Shown: positions 35,753 to 48,334, counted from the first letter of the stretch. The stretch is 64,000 nucleotides of DNA from Orobanche coerulescens (GCA_033398695.1 JAWKAU010000045.1:372001-436000); one strand, 5' to 3'. Translations and numbers: made by a program. The notes: a model not told the origin generated them from the letters alone.

Positions 35753-35793
35753 CTGAAATGCATAAGATGCATTTTCCCCATTTAAGGGGTTAG
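35753..35793 (-). promoter_or_regulatory. Branch-site/hairpin/CAG module of H in LTR A2
   Basis: Minus strand CTAAC, CCCTTAAATGGGG hairpin, TGCATTTCAG. Confidence 0.55.
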
Positions 35794-35967
35794 CATTCGA
35801 ATAGCTAGTGCAAGTACACAATTACACAATATTATATACACACGCGATTCAACGCAAACAAGCCATTTAGGAAAAACATTTGAAATCAATATTCCGGAAT
35901 ATCACATTTACATCAAAAACAGTATATCCTCAAGTTTTCCACAACATAACCATCCACGCTTGGTAAC

Positions 35968-36185
35968 TCACGACCGTACCCCTTAGTATCGGCCCCCAGA
36001 GGTCCCGTGGAACCGTCCCCAGGTGAGAAACCACTTCCGCGGCCGTACCCCTTAGTATCGGCCCCCAGAGGTCCCGTCGAACCGTCCCCGGGTGGAAGAA
36101 CATCAACATATGCACCCAAGTCCACTTCCGTGGCCGTACCCCTTAGTATCGGCCCCCAGAGGCCACATATGCCATCCCTGGGTGG
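35968..36185 (-). repeat. Three ~65-80-bp tandem repeats in H
   Basis: Units contain CGTACCCCTTAGTATCGGCC, CCCAGAGG, (in two units) CCCGTCGAACC or CCCGTGGAACC, and GGGTGGA/AGGTGAG. The GTCGAACC core resembles the B and F repeats. Confidence 0.88.
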
Positions 36186-36792
36186 AAAAGCAACAATCAT
36201 AAATCATTCAATAATACAATTTACATCATTCGCATCAAAACCATACACACACAATGAAATGTAATACATGTACTTGACTTGGATTACACGAGGCGAAGAA
36301 AACGGTGAAAAGAAGGGTTTCGGTCCGAATAATCTTCACAAATCCGATCCTAGCAACAATAGAGACTCAATCAACTACAATTCCACTAAGAAATCACGAA
36401 TCAGCCGGCGTTCTACTCTAAGGGACAATACACCGAACACTATGAAGGCATAAGGGTCAAATTCGATCAACGAAGGGAAAAACTTCGAATTGATCCACTA
36501 AAGTTCTAGGAAAACATAAAACCACGATTACCCAACTATAATTCATCATCAATCGAAGCAAAAACGAAAGAAAAAACGAATAATAGCCAAGAACCCTAAA
36601 ATTAGGTATAATGTCAAAATACCTCAATTCAACGATGGAATGGTGGAAGGAAGATGATTGATTCGTGCTACAAATTCCAATTCCGAGTTATACTATGATA
36701 GAATGAAATATCCGGATGAAATCGCCCAAGATCGTGATGAAGGAGTGGAGAGCCGGGAGGAAAAGAGAAAATAGGGTTAAAACCCGTGTCTG

Positions 36793-36935
36793 TCCTATTT
36801 ATACTGGACAGAACACGGTGCAACAAACGACCCAAATGGCGCCGTGTTCAGCGCCGTATTGCAGGTCAGCGGGCAACCCCTGTGCGACACGGCGCACAGA
36901 CACGGCGCAAAATGCCGCGGGTCTTGCGCCGTTTT
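36793..36935. repeat. Word array GACACGGCGC type with TATA box (LTR H)
   Basis: GGCGCCGTGT, AGCGCCGTAT, GACACGGCGC (twice) and TTGCGCCGTT in about 100 bp, next to TATAAATAGGACAGACACGG on the minus strand. Same word as solo LTR E. Confidence 0.8.
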
Positions 36936-37766
36936 ATACAGGTCAGGCCAGACAACCTCTAGACACAAGAAGACGCTACCAAACTCAAAGAGACGATAAA
37001 CCAAAACACGATATGCTGACCCAACGGTCCGAGAAAATTACATGCAACGACAAAAAATATCCAATAACCCGAGAGGGTCCGAGGTACAAACCAAAATCGA
37101 ACAAGGAACAAATTCCCTAAACTTATAGGAAATTACGAAATGGCCCAAACGTCCGAAAATCACGATACAACGTCGGATTAACAATCCGAAACTCACAACA
37201 TGCGCAAATCAACCATGCGAACTTATGAGAACAGAGAAATAGTGAAATTGAACGAGTTTTATGAGAATCGAGCGTACATGCGATAAAACATAGTTCGAGA
37301 TGAAAATACGCAAAAACATCACCGAAACTCGACCAAATGGAAAAACTCAAAGAACAATTTAGATCCAGAATCCCAAAATAGTGGCAAGCGAGTCGTCCGA
37401 AACGAACATACACCAAAAACAGAAATTACCAAAAATAAAAAGTACGGATATTACAGTTTCAAAATGTACGCTAAGCCACCACTTAAACGTACCGACAAAA
37501 TAGTTTAGGAAAAAGGGTTTAACGAATTAACCCAAGTTTTCAAAATACCAAAAAGCCATTTTGAAAGTTATACGCGAGTTCGTAAAAATACCAGAAAGTC
37601 ATTTTGAAATATATGGACGCAGCGGAAAAAGACAGTTCAAAATATACATTTGCAGCGAAAATAAAACAACCAGAAAAGAATACTCAATTCTCAAATACAT
37701 GCCACAGCCTGTATCACCCGGGAAGCTCATCCCTTAACGACTGCTACTAGCTCGATCTCCGAGTGC

Positions 37767-37793
37767 CTAAAATAAAGCCCACGACGGGGTCAG
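37767..37793 (-). promoter_or_regulatory. Branch-site/hairpin/TAG module of LTR A2
   Basis: Minus strand CTGAC, CCCGTCGTGGG, CTTTATTTTAG. Confidence 0.5.
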
Positions 37794-40496
37794 CCACAAT
37801 ACTCAACAATGATAACGATCATATCATCATAAATGATTACATACCAATGTAATAATACTTTAAGAATACTACCAACGTAATCTTACCGTCATAACTTTAC
37901 CAACCCATAACAATCCATAACAGATCAATCCTTACCATCATCCACATTTCGCATTCTCAAATGACGAAATGAACTTAACAACAGACAACACCAAGGATCC
38001 TCAAACATCGTCATAACTCGTAAGCGTGAAATAATCCATTCGTGCCAAATCCTGTCTGTCGGATTTCACAATCAAATACCAATCCTGATAAGAACCAAAC
38101 ATACACAATACATTTGTAGATTAACTACCATAAAATAATGTTAACAAGTCTCGAACATCAATATATAGTCCGAATGCTCATACGATCAAAAACCCTGATC
38201 AACCAAAACATCGACCGAGAATATCATCGACATGATAACTCCAATACGACCAACAAAGGATCAACAATAATTGAGAATACATCAACATGATAAACTCCGA
38301 CACGATCAACAAAGGATCAAAAATAAACGAGAATACCCTCAACAAGGTAAACTCCATACACGATCAACAAAGGACTATCGAACATACCCCTCGGGCGTAT
38401 GAACAACCAGTCGCAAACCATCGAACATATCCAATCATACATGGACTATGAAATACCAAACAATATAGCTCAATATGGACATCACAGTACGCCCGATCCA
38501 GAAATGTGTCAGTGCATATGTCCAACCCGTATACGGAATCCAGAATATACGTGGGACAATGTACCTAATTAGCCTCACGAACTACCTCTCGTATGCACAG
38601 TCCAATACGGAAACATCCACGCATGACTATATATGTGCCTGGCTAAAAATCCTACACAATAACCAATCGAAATGCATATATGATTCCAGATATGTCACGA
38701 TGCAACATGACAACGAAACTCAATGAATCACATAACCAATAAGGATAAAGAAGACTCACCGAAGTGAACAAAGACACACAGATAATGAAAGATCGACACG
38801 ACCAACAATATCCAAAACAACCATCCTGGGATCACAATCCCCAAAGGATAACCCATATGATCAACAATCTCAGACAACAGTTCTGAGATCAACATCCCTC
38901 AACGAACAACCAATACGAATCTCATTATATGAAACCTCCACATACAACACATACAACAATCCAACAGAATAATTATCCTCATAACTGGACAATACTTTAA
39001 TTACCTCAATACCAAAGACAATATCCTTTCCAAGAACAAACCATCATCCCGACAATTTACATTTATAATATCATTGCTATATGAATTATAAATGAAATGA
39101 AAGCGAAACCATTCATTAAATATTATAAACTGAACAAGTATACACTTGCCTCGATACCGATACAATGAAGTGGTTACCAAATCCATTGCCTTTGTCTACT
39201 TGCTCCTCATCCCCCACCAAAAGCAATCTACGAACTCTTCAACCTCAACCGCAACACAACGGCCACAATCAACGATCAATTATCACCACCTATTGCAATA
39301 ATCGATTAACAATAAGTTTGATAACAATCAACAACCGATATACCCAACCAACAAACTCAACGATTCAGCAATACTTCGATCATATACACAAAACCAAATA
39401 ATCCAACTCAACAAATACGAACTCATATCCACAATAGAAGCTGCAACTAGATAATCAATATAACCGATCAATAAACCCAACGGTTCCACAATATCTCAAT
39501 TAAACATAAATCCAACAATCCAAATCAATCAACCATAATATGATTTCACAATCCGATAATCATATCAACAATCAATTTAAACCAATAACAAGGGTCTAAA
39601 CATTACCGATTCCAAATTCGATCTAAAATACGAGTACAAGTTCCTCCTTGTAAATTCATGATAAAAGCAAATTACCGATTATCATCATCAATCTGGATAA
39701 ACCGATTAATTCAACATATAGATGATCATATTCCAAGGGTTTCAAATAAATCAATAATTCGATTTGAACACTTGTTCAATACGTATGAACTTCCCAACTT
39801 AAAGATGAATAATAACCTCATCGAACCTGTAATCATATTCGTATCCTTATATAAATATTGTACCAAAACACCTAACTTAGTTCTAGATATGAATATTCCA
39901 TATCCATATCCAAAACACCAACACCTCTTAAACATATTCATCATATCCTATAATCCAAAAGTTCCTTAAGAACACGAATTATTCCGAAATCACATTCATA
40001 ATCCTCAAAACGACATAATCCAATGTGTTCTAACATCTAAACAATCCTTCATTCATGATTCAAGATGTATATTAGCATATTTCACAATATACGATTCTCA
40101 TAACATCAAGAATCGCTACAATACTACCAAGAACATCAAGAACACTATGATTCGATAATCATAACCAACAAAATCAAAGACATATCTGTAACACCCCGAG
40201 ATATTCGGAATAATTACAGCGCCGTAAACCCTTTAAGTAAGGATTTACAAGGCTAAATAAAAGAAATGTAAATATAATTCAACCTTACAAGTGAAGTTCA
40301 AAATACAGAACTGGTTCAACTGATCCAAAGAGTTAACTTATACAACCATATCGAAAATGACATAATTAAAACACACGTACTCGAGTACTAAAGTGAACCA
40401 AGAAGACAAATCACAATAACAATAAACATCAACCACATCACTGAGCCATTTCATCGTCCTGTCGGTATTGTGGTTGCTTCCCCGCTCCTCGGCTAC

Positions 40497-40534
40497 CTGA
40501 ACATCAAAACAATGTCCACCCCCGAAGGGGTTAG
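40497..40534 (-). promoter_or_regulatory. Branch-site/hairpin/CAG module of LTR F1
   Basis: Minus strand CTAAC, CCCTTCGGGGG hairpin, ACATTGTTTTGATGTTCAG. Confidence 0.6.
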
Positions 40535-40664
40535 CAAAACAATGCTAGTACAAGTATCATAATACATAAATCATCAGTGCATCATAAATCATGCAAAACG
40601 GACTTCCGTCATCGGAATTCAACGATGTGAATCCTCACGATTCCATCTACACAATACAGGGTAA

Positions 40665-40850
40665 TCCAGCGATCCAGCGACCTTGGTATAGATCCCCATG
40701 ATGATCCCGTCGGACCAACGCATGGTGGAAAACCCGTCCAGCGATCCAGCGCCCTCAGCATAGATCCCCTTGATGATCCCGTCGGACCAACGCATGGTGG
40801 ACATTCGATCCAGCGCCCTCAGCATAGATCTTCATGATCCCCTCGGATCA
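40665..40850 (-). repeat. Three ~70-bp tandem repeats in LTR F1
   Basis: Units with GATCCAGCG, CAGCATAGATC, ATGATCCCGTCGGACC and GCATGGTGGA; the third is degenerate. Repeated in LTR F2. Confidence 0.9.
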
Positions 40851-41215
40851 TTTATACCATAAACCAATCAATTATGCATACATATATGCATTTCAATATG
40901 TTCATCAATACGAACAATTAACAACGAATACCACGAGAAATTAAAAAAATACATCTCATATTCGACAACATGAACAAAACCATAAGCATGATCAAAGTTC
41001 CAATATAAATCAAACTCAACATATGATACTTGCCTCGAAAATGGCAAGAATGGAAATACTCCAACAAATGACACGCGTCCATATGTCACCGCCCCTCGAT
41101 CGTCCCCTATGTAAGGCTCGGACCTAAGAAATAATAAATAATTCCTCTCAAGTAGAACGAATATCTAACAATCCGGTTTACGGCCGCAGGCTCTAAAAAT
41201 GAATTCTGCCTGGAC

Positions 41216-41440
41216 TACTTAGCGTGCGCTACGTACTCTACATAACGTGGGCTAAGCCTGCCCGTTAACGTACGCAAATGACCTAGTCTAGCATACGCTA
41301 GCTGCGTACTGACAGTCCTCTCTGGTCAGCCGACTGTCCTGCCTGATGACATAACATATGTTATGTACCAAACGTAGCGTACGTTATTCATTCCCGATAG
41401 CGCACGTTAATACGCCTATCTTAGCGTGTGCTAACTGTGC
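41216..41440. repeat. Second word block in LTR F1, downstream of the TATA box
   Basis: TAGCGTGCGCTA, AACGTACGC, AGCATACGCTAGC, GTAGCGTACGTTA and TAGCGCACGTTA words. In sense order it lies some 700-900 bp after the TATA box, unlike the upstream block; the matching block in F2 is 52205-52430. Confidence 0.8.
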
Positions 41441-42127
41441 ATGGCAGTTTACTACTGGGCAGAAAACTTGAGCTAAGTGTGATGAAACTCATGAAATCGT
41501 CAGTGTTAATACATGCCATCTCCGTACATATCATGCTCATACGGTTTGTGAAAGATCTTTACGTATTAAATAACTATGAGATACAAGGATACGTATAATC
41601 ATCACAACACCATAATTCATCTTTGATCTTCAATAAATACCCTAAGTCCAATCCATCTCATGTCCCAAAACGTATGATTCCTTTAGGTAAAGACATAAGA
41701 ACTTGGTAATCTACATATACTGGTCATGATCGGTTTTGAAGATACATGAATATGCTTAGGAGTCCACATACTAAAAAGGTTCAATGGATTTTACGATCAA
41801 TAAGTGCCGAAACGACAAAAATATCCTTCTAACACATGATGTTCGACTACTAACGAATTTAACTGACTAGATAATCATGATCAAAACGTCCTTCATACTA
41901 GTACTTAATATTGGTGAAGAATCACCTACCTCAAAGTAGTGAAGAACAAGGAGGAACTCGAAGCAATCCAACGTCGAAGGCTTGAACACCAATCTCCAAT
42001 GATCTACAATCTTCAACTCGAGCTAGGATGCTGATATGAAGGGTTTAGGATGAAGAGAGTGACTCTCTAAGTCCAAGAATTCGGGTGTGGGAGTGAAAAG
42101 GCTGAAAATATGAAAAAGGATGCTGTC

Positions 42128-42445
42128 CTATTTATAGAAAGTGGTTATTAGCGCGCGCTAGTCCATATTTATAGCGTGCGCTAACGGCTTACTGCCTACA
42201 CTGTACTCCGCATTTAGCATGCGCTATTCTCATATTGTTAGCGTGCGCTACCGCGTTGACTTGGCTTTTCCCAAAAGCCGTCCAGGTTCATCCCGACATA
42301 ATCCGACCGAGATCCACAACCGATCTCACCTACCACCCTGTCGTAATAATGCTGACTACGTATAGCGTGCGCTAATGTTCATGCACAGCGTGCGCTACGG
42401 ATCCAGATTAGCGTACGCTACACTTAGTCGATAGCGTGCGCTACT
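42128..42445. repeat. Palindromic word array TAGCGTGCGCTA type, with TATA box (LTR F1)
   Basis: TTAGCGCGCGCTAG, ATAGCGTGCGCTAA, TTAGCATGCGCTA, TTAGCGTGCGCTAC and four more near 42360-42445. CTATAAATAGGACAG (minus) is at its downstream edge. Confidence 0.85.
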
Positions 42446-42593
42446 TGCGCAGAATCACAATTTAAATCACATTCAAGAAATCATGCGCTCAACAACACCG
42501 GATTAGGAAATACGGATAATAATACTCAGATCAAAATGCAACAATTAAAATATCACAAGTTCCAAATACATATAAAAAATCTCGGGTATTACA

Positions 42594-42625
42594 TCCTTCC
42601 TCCCTAAAAAGAAGTTTCGTCCCGA
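42594..42625 (-). promoter_or_regulatory. Polypurine tract and 3' inverted repeat of F
   Basis: Minus strand AGTTTCGGGACGAAACT, CTTTTTAGGGAGGAAGGA, then the LTR start TGTAATACCC. The inverted repeat AGTTTCG/CGAAACT is shared, with variations, by families A, B, C and D. Confidence 0.8.
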
Positions 42626-42628
42626 AAC

Positions 42629-43198
42629 TTAAGATGAAAACAACTCTGAATATCTAGTCTTCAAACTGTCCTCCGTTTCCCAAGTGGCCTCTTCAACTCC
42701 GTGTCGTGACCATTGTACTTTAACCAAGTGTATTGGTTTATTCCTCAATTGTTTGATCCGACTCTCAAGTATCTTGATTGGTCTCTCTTCGAAGGTACCG
42801 TCATTAGCTATCTCGATCTCGTCGAAATCAATGACGTGACTGGGGTCTGGTACATACTTCCGCAATTGGGATACGTGAAACACACTGTGAACGTGACTCA
42901 GCGATGGCGGTAAGGCCAACCGGTATGCTAAATCCCCAACTCTCTCGAGGATCTCAAATGGCCCGATGTATCTCGGACTTAGCTTACCTTTCCTCCCAAA
43001 ACGGAAAATTCCTCGTGTAGGAGACACCTTCAATAGTACGTGGTCCCCAATGTCGAACTCTAGAGGGCGACGACGTTCGTCTGCATAAGACTTCTGTCGA
43101 CTCTGGGCATTCAACAGTCTTTCTCGAATCAAAGCTATCTTCTCGTGAGTCTGAACTATCAATTCCGGTTCCGTCCCGATCAAATCCGAAGAATCATC
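42629..43198 (-). pseudogene. pol: Integrase C-terminus and chromodomain of F
   Basis: Continuation of pol after an in-frame TAG at about 43199. Contains the GPF/GPY-like module (KLSPRYIGPFEILERVGDLA) and, near the end, a chromodomain (IKILESRIKQ ... VKVQWSRHGVEEATWETEDS), which in chromoviruses steers integration towards certain chromatin. About 185 codons, ending in SELFSS just before the polypurine tract. The frame is open, so the only defect is the stop before it, where the aligned D protein has Trp (CWDD). Confidence 0.92.
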
Positions 43199-43693
43199 CT
43201 AGCATAGGGGTGATCGGCATCTTCTCCCGTACAAAGCTTCAAATGGTGCCATCTTAATAGAAGCATGCCAACTATTATTGTAGGTGAATTCAATCAACGG
43301 CAAATGAACTTCCCAATCAGTTGACCAATCCAAAGCACAAGCTCTAAGCATGTCTTCTACTGTTTGTATAGTCCTTTCGGACTGACCGTCCGTCTGAGGA
43401 TGATAATCCGTGCTAAAGTTTAGCTCGGTCCCCAAAGACCTGTGAACTGCCTTCCAGAAGTGCGACACAAAACGACCATCTCGATCTGAAATAATGGTCT
43501 TCGGTGTCCCATGTAATTTGACTATCTCTGCAATAAATACTCGCGCCAATCTCTCGGGTCCCCAAGTATCTTTAATTCCTAGTAAATGAGCCGACTTGGT
43601 TAGTCGATCAACTACAACCCAAATCATGTTCATTCCCGTCTTAGTCCTTGGCATACTGGTGATGAAATCCACGAGATATCCTCCCACTTCCAC
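43199..43693 (-). pseudogene. pol: Integrase catalytic core of F
   Basis: [20 protein letters not shown] at the start, [27 protein letters not shown]-like ([15 protein letters not shown]) and [20 protein letters not shown]: the D, D, E core of a Ty3/gypsy integrase. It is in a different frame from the upstream RT-RNase H-zinc finger block; a single-base loss near 43675, just after EWKWEDIS, explains this. Ends at the TAG at 43199. Confidence 0.93.
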
Positions 43694-45391
43694 TCAGGGA
43701 TCAGAAGCGGATTTAACATTCCGGCAGGTCGCTGATGTTCAATCTTAACCTGCTGACAAGTCAAACACGTTGAAACGTATTCCGCTACGTCCTTCTTCAT
43801 ATTCCCCCACCAGAAGTTTTGTTTTAGATCCTTATACATCTTACTGCTGCCCGGGTGAATAGAATAAGGCGCGCTATGAGCTTCCTTCAGAATTATCCAT
43901 CTCAAATCATCAGCATCGGGAACGCAAAGTCGACTCTGAAATCTCAGAACTCCATCATCTTGTATCACGAATCCTGGGGCCTTTCCTTTCTTTACTTCGT
44001 CACATAACCGAAGGATCAAAGAATCGTTCAACTGCTTAGATTTGATTTCCTCGACTAGTGACGAAGTCAGTTCCATCACATATAGTTGTCCTTGGATTCC
44101 TGGTGCCCATACTTCAATCCCTTCGCAGACCAGTTCCCGTTGAATGCTGGTTTGGGATGTAAGTGCTTCCAACACTCGAAGAGAAACAGGTTTACGGCTC
44201 AATGCATCGGCTACTATGTTTGCTTTACCTGGATGATAGAGAATTTCCAAGTCGTAATCCTTGATCAATTCCAGCCACCTTCTCTGCCTCATGTTTAGTT
44301 CTTTCTGACTGAAAATGTACTTGAGGCTCTTATGATCTGTAAAGATCTGACAATGAGTGTCGTACAAATAATGTTGCCAAATTTTCAAGGCAAAGACCAC
44401 AACTGCTAGCTCTAGATTATGAGTCGGGTAATTAACTTCGTACGGTTTCAACTGCCGAGAAGCATAGGAAATCACCTTATCCTTTTGCATCAACACACAT
44501 CCCAGACCCTGATTTGAAGCGTCGCTGTATACCATGAATCCATCAGTCCCATCTGGTAACGCTAATATAGGTGATGTCGTCAGTCTCTTCTTAAGTTCAT
44601 CAAAACCAGTCTGGCATTTCTCATCCCATGTGAACTTTTGAGTTTTCTGTAATAGCTGAGTGAGCGGACGAGCAATTTTGGAAAATCCCTCTACAAAGCG
44701 GCGATAATATCCAGCAAGTCCCAAGAATCTCCGAACTTCTTTCACGTTATTAGGAGCTTCCCATGCCAAGATTGCTTCGACTTTCTTCGGGTCCACCTGA
44801 ACTCCGTCAGCTGATATCACATTCCCAAGGAAAGTTACTTCCCTAAGCCAGAACTTGCATTTGGAAAGCTTTGCATACAGCTGTTCTTTCCTCAAGATGC
44901 TCAAAACCACACGCAAATGCTCAGCGTGCTCCTTCGTGTCTTTCGAATATATCAAGATGTCATCGATGAAGACGACCACGAATTTATCTAAGTATTCTAA
45001 GAATACTCGATTCATCAATTGCATGAATACCGCAGGAGGATTGGTAAGTCCAAATGGCATCACTACAAATTCATAATGCCCGTACCGGGATCTGAAAGCA
45101 GACTTTGGTATATCCGATTCCTTAATTCTCAACTGATGGTATCCTGATCGCAAGTCAATCTTCGAGAATACCCTTGCCCCTTGCAGTTGATCAAACAAGT
45201 CGTCGATCCGAGGTATAGGATACTTATTCTTGATCGTCACTTTGTTGAGCTCCCTGTAATCAATACATAATCGGAAGGATCCGTCTTTCTTCCGGACAAA
45301 GAGAACGGGCGCTCCCCAAGGAGAAACGCTAGGTTGAATATAACCCTTCTGTAATAATTCCTCCAGTTGCTTCTTTAGTTCATACATCTCG
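43630..45391 (-). pseudogene. pol: RT, RNase H and integrase zinc finger of F
   Basis: 585 open codons. [63 protein letters not shown] and the active-site FIDDILIYS. RNase [34 protein letters not shown] and [11 protein letters not shown]. Integrase zinc finger: [17 protein letters not shown] ... CLTCQQVK. The RT N-terminus is missing here because the hAT element was inserted at 45400; it continues at 49082. Otherwise full length for a Tekay-type pol. Confidence 0.95.
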
Positions 45392-45399
45392 GTTGGCGC
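45392..45399. repeat. 8-bp target-site duplication of hAT, left copy
   Basis: GTTGGCGC, repeated at 49074-49081. Eight-base duplications are diagnostic of hAT insertion. Confidence 0.97.
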
Positions 45400-45409
45400 T
45401 AGAGGTGGT

Positions 45410-45660
45410 ATGTGGGCCGGTCGCAGAACAGCCCGGCACGGCCCGGCACGCTTAAAAACCGGCCCGGACCGGCCCGTTTACTATTTGGCCCGGACCGGCC
45501 CGTGTACATTTAGGTTATGTGGGCCTTAGGGGCCTTTGTTTTAGAGGCCCGGCCCGGACCGGCCCGAGCCCGCCTAAAACCGCTGGCCCGGCACGAACCG
45601 GCCCGAGCCCGTGTTAGCCCGTGAACCGAAAAGGCCCGATCCGTTTACCCCAGATTAAAA
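45410..45660. repeat. Left subterminal GGCCCGG/GGACCGG array of hAT
   Basis: Many copies of GGCCCGG, GGACCGGCCCG and their complements in 250 bp. The same words fill 48860-49060. Subterminal short repeats in hAT elements are typically transposase binding sites. Confidence 0.85.
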
Positions 45661-46133
45661 ACTGTGAATTAAAAGGCCTAATAGAATATTTTTTTTCCTA
45701 TCAATTTAAAGGTCCAATAGGCCCAGTTCTATTCTGAATCTGAAATGCCTTTTTCTCTCCCACATGGGCCACAATCCAATTCCATTCCAACCCAATCCCT
45801 CCCAACAACCCAACACAGCAAGTCAGCAACTTGGGCAGTCGGCACACAAACCCTACCTACCCCAAATATCACATTCACATCAACAACTCTCCTCCAAGTC
45901 GGCATCGGCTGGATTGGATTCTCTGATTCTCTCCCAACGGCTGGATTCTCAAGACACGCAACGGCTGGATTCTCTCCCAACGGTCGACTTCCTCTCCCAA
46001 CGGTCGACTTCCTTTTCTCCTCATCGATAAATAGTGAGTTTCTTTCTTCCTCAACCACACATATTCTTCTAATCTTTCTGAGTTCGATTTATCTTAATTC
46101 GGTTTTTGTATTTTGGTGGTTTATTTCACTGCA

Positions 46134-48334
46134 ATGAAAAAATCAAAACCTTGTAATAGTTCATCTTCAAAATCAATTTCTTCAAAAAAAGTTTGTATGG
46201 GTACCGTTGACGTTCCGACCCAAAATCCTGACTTCATGTTCAATAATAGTGCATCAGAGGAACCCACTAATATTTCTGATGATGATGACACTGCTGAACC
46301 TAGTGAAGCGCCTTTAGAATCGGGCAGAAAACGAAAACTTACTAGTAAAGTTTGGAAGTTGTTTGAAAAAAATTTTGAGAATCAAATTGCAAAATGTCGT
46401 TTATGTGGGCTGATTTTAAATCACAGAAATGGCAGTGGCACAGGTACACTATCACGCCATTTTGCTAAACATCCAGGATGGGATGAGGATGGTGGCGATG
46501 GATTGACTCAACAGCAATTGCATAGGTCATCAGCTGGTCAAGTCGACAATTGGCGATACAATCACAAGCGGGCTAGGGAATGCACTGCAAGGTATGTGGT
46601 CCAAAAAGAACTCCCTTTTTCTTTTGCGGAAGACATTGTTTATGAAAATTATGTGCAAACTGCTTTACAACCACAATGGAAAAGAATTCCACGTAGTACT
46701 CTTTACAATGATGGCATGCGTTTATTTAAAGAAGATTGTGGAATTTTAAAAGCTGTTTTTGATTCTTTGTCTTGCAAGTTTTCATTTACTTCCGATTTGT
46801 GGACTGGTAGGTGTAATCTTAGTTATATGTGTGTCACTGCTCATTGGGTTGATGATGATTGGATTATGCAAAAACATATTATTGACTTTGTTGAACTACC
46901 ACATCCACACACGGGTAAAGAGATTCAAAGTCAAATGCTTAGAACTCTTTCAAATTGGAATTTAAAAGAGAAGTATTTGTCATTTTCCTTTGACAATGCA
47001 AGTAACAATTTGACTGCTGTACGTTTGCTCAAAACAGCTCTTAACCCAATTCTTGATGGTAATCTTTTTCATGTTGGATGTATTTGTCATATTATTCATT
47101 TATGTGTGAAAGATGGTTTAAATCACATTCTTTGCTCTATTGAAAAGATTATGTCTTGTTTGTCGCATATTACCTCTAGTTCCACTAGAACTCAAAATTA
47201 TAGGGAGATGGTTGTGCTCAATGGAAAAAAATATTGCTATCCCTATCTTGATTGCAAAATTAGGTGGAACTCCACATTTCGCATGTTGCAAGAATGCCGA
47301 AGTTATGCAAATGAAATTATTGAAACATGTTCGTTATTTGTAGTTGGAAATGATGAAGATGACCCGACAAACAATTATTTGAAAATGGAGGATTTTTATG
47401 TTGTTGATGTTCTTGGTCCGCTCCTTCAAAAATTTAAAGAAGTAAGCGAAGTTATGTCGGGTCAACTTTATCCGACCTCAAATTTGATGTTGGCGTATAT
47501 GGTTCATATTACAAAGTTATTTTCCAATTTAAAGGACCATGAATTATTGGGCAAAGTTATTCAAGGAATGGTGGAAAAATGGTTAAAATATTTTTCATTA
47601 GTGCCGAAAATTGCTATACTAACCGCTTGTTTAGATCCTCGATGCAAAATCGATGGGTGCATTCAATTGTTGAAGATGTATTATACCAACATAGGTACCA
47701 GAACAAGATTTGATGAGCTTGCCGAGAAAGACAAAATTCTAAAGATGTTTCAAACATTATATGATGCTTACAATGATGATGCACAATCGGTAGGTGATAC
47801 TTTGGAATCACAAAGTAGCAATCAACGAGGTCGTGGGATCTTTGGCTCTTTACTTGGACAAAATTCAACGACAACAACAACAACATCAAGCAAATCAAGT
47901 GTAAATGAAGTGGTCTATTTCTTTGGAGGAGATCAACATCCTGACACAACCGGTTTCAATATTCTTAATTGGTGGAGAGACGATGCAAAATCATTTCCCG
48001 TATTGAGGCGTATAGCCCGTGATCTATTGACTTCACAAATGTCCACCGTAGCTTCGGAAAGTTGTTTTAGTGCGGCGGGACGCACACTATCGGATCAAAG
48101 GAGTCGATTATCTCCCAAATCGATACGCTTTTGTGTCATGTGGAAATGCTTGATGCCGAAAATCGAACCAAGGAAGCTAAGTTTAAATTGGAGGAGGGCG
48201 ATGATGAGTATGACATATTCATGAGGGGTCACTTTGATTTTATTGAAGATGATTTTGTACCCGAGGAGGAGATATCGTCTAACATGGTCGATACGTCGAA
48301 TAAACATGATTTCTTGGCCAACTTTCATGAATGA
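46134..48334 (+). pseudogene. hAT transposase, one probable late frameshift
   Basis: Cut-and-paste transposase. I chose ATG 46134 (MKKSKPCNSSS), because the in-frame codons upstream contain no ATG. Domains: Ser/Lys-rich N-terminus; BED zinc finger near residues 75-115 (CRLCG ... LSRHFAKHPG); catalytic region with FTSDLWTGRCNLSYMCVTAH and LSFSFDNASNN (likely catalytic Asp residues), HVGCICHIIHL, RWNSTFRML, LDPRCKI; C-terminal dimerisation domain (ESCFSAAGRTLSDQRSRLSP). The first frame ends at 48224, but from about 48120 the better coding (CHVEMLDAENRTKEAKFKLE, acidic tail) is in another frame ending at 48334. That suggests a one-base indel or sequence error beyond the key domains. May still be active. 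Confidence 0.9.

Larger units (their letters stand above)
35448..37455 (-). repeat. Solo LTR H, full length (2008 bp), inside LTR A2
   Basis: TGTAACACCCC...GGATATTACA, flanked by GTTTA and GTTTC exactly as in LTR A1, so it was in the A LTR before A transposed. In sense order: array 36935-36835, TATAAATAGGACAG (36793-36805), donor-like ATTCGCC/CAAGTACATG near 36270, three tandem repeats 35968-36185, branch-site module 35753-35793. The ORFs at 36716-37120 and elsewhere are chance frames. Confidence 0.93.
35234..40186 (-). repeat. LTR A2, first part (5' LTR of family A, split by F)
   Basis: Starts TGTAACACCCCCAAAAC at 35234 and aligns with LTR A1; includes full-length H (35448-37455). Interrupted at 40186 by chromovirus F and continues at 53586-54611, giving about 5979 bp without F. 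The branch-site module is at 37767-37793. Confidence 0.93.
40187..42593 (-). repeat. LTR F1 (2407 bp), 3' LTR of chromovirus F
   Basis: TGTAACACCCCGAG to CTCGGGTATTACA, then the reverse polypurine tract TCCTTCCTCCC. In sense order: array 42445-42148, CTATAAATAGGACAG near 42130, a second word block 41440-41216, donor-like CGAGGCAAGTATC near 41035, tandem repeats 40850-40665, branch-site module 40534-40497. Confidence 0.95.

Noticed and set aside
46113..46133. Upstream extension of the hAT transposase frame
   Set aside because: No ATG there; the first in-frame ATG is at 46134.
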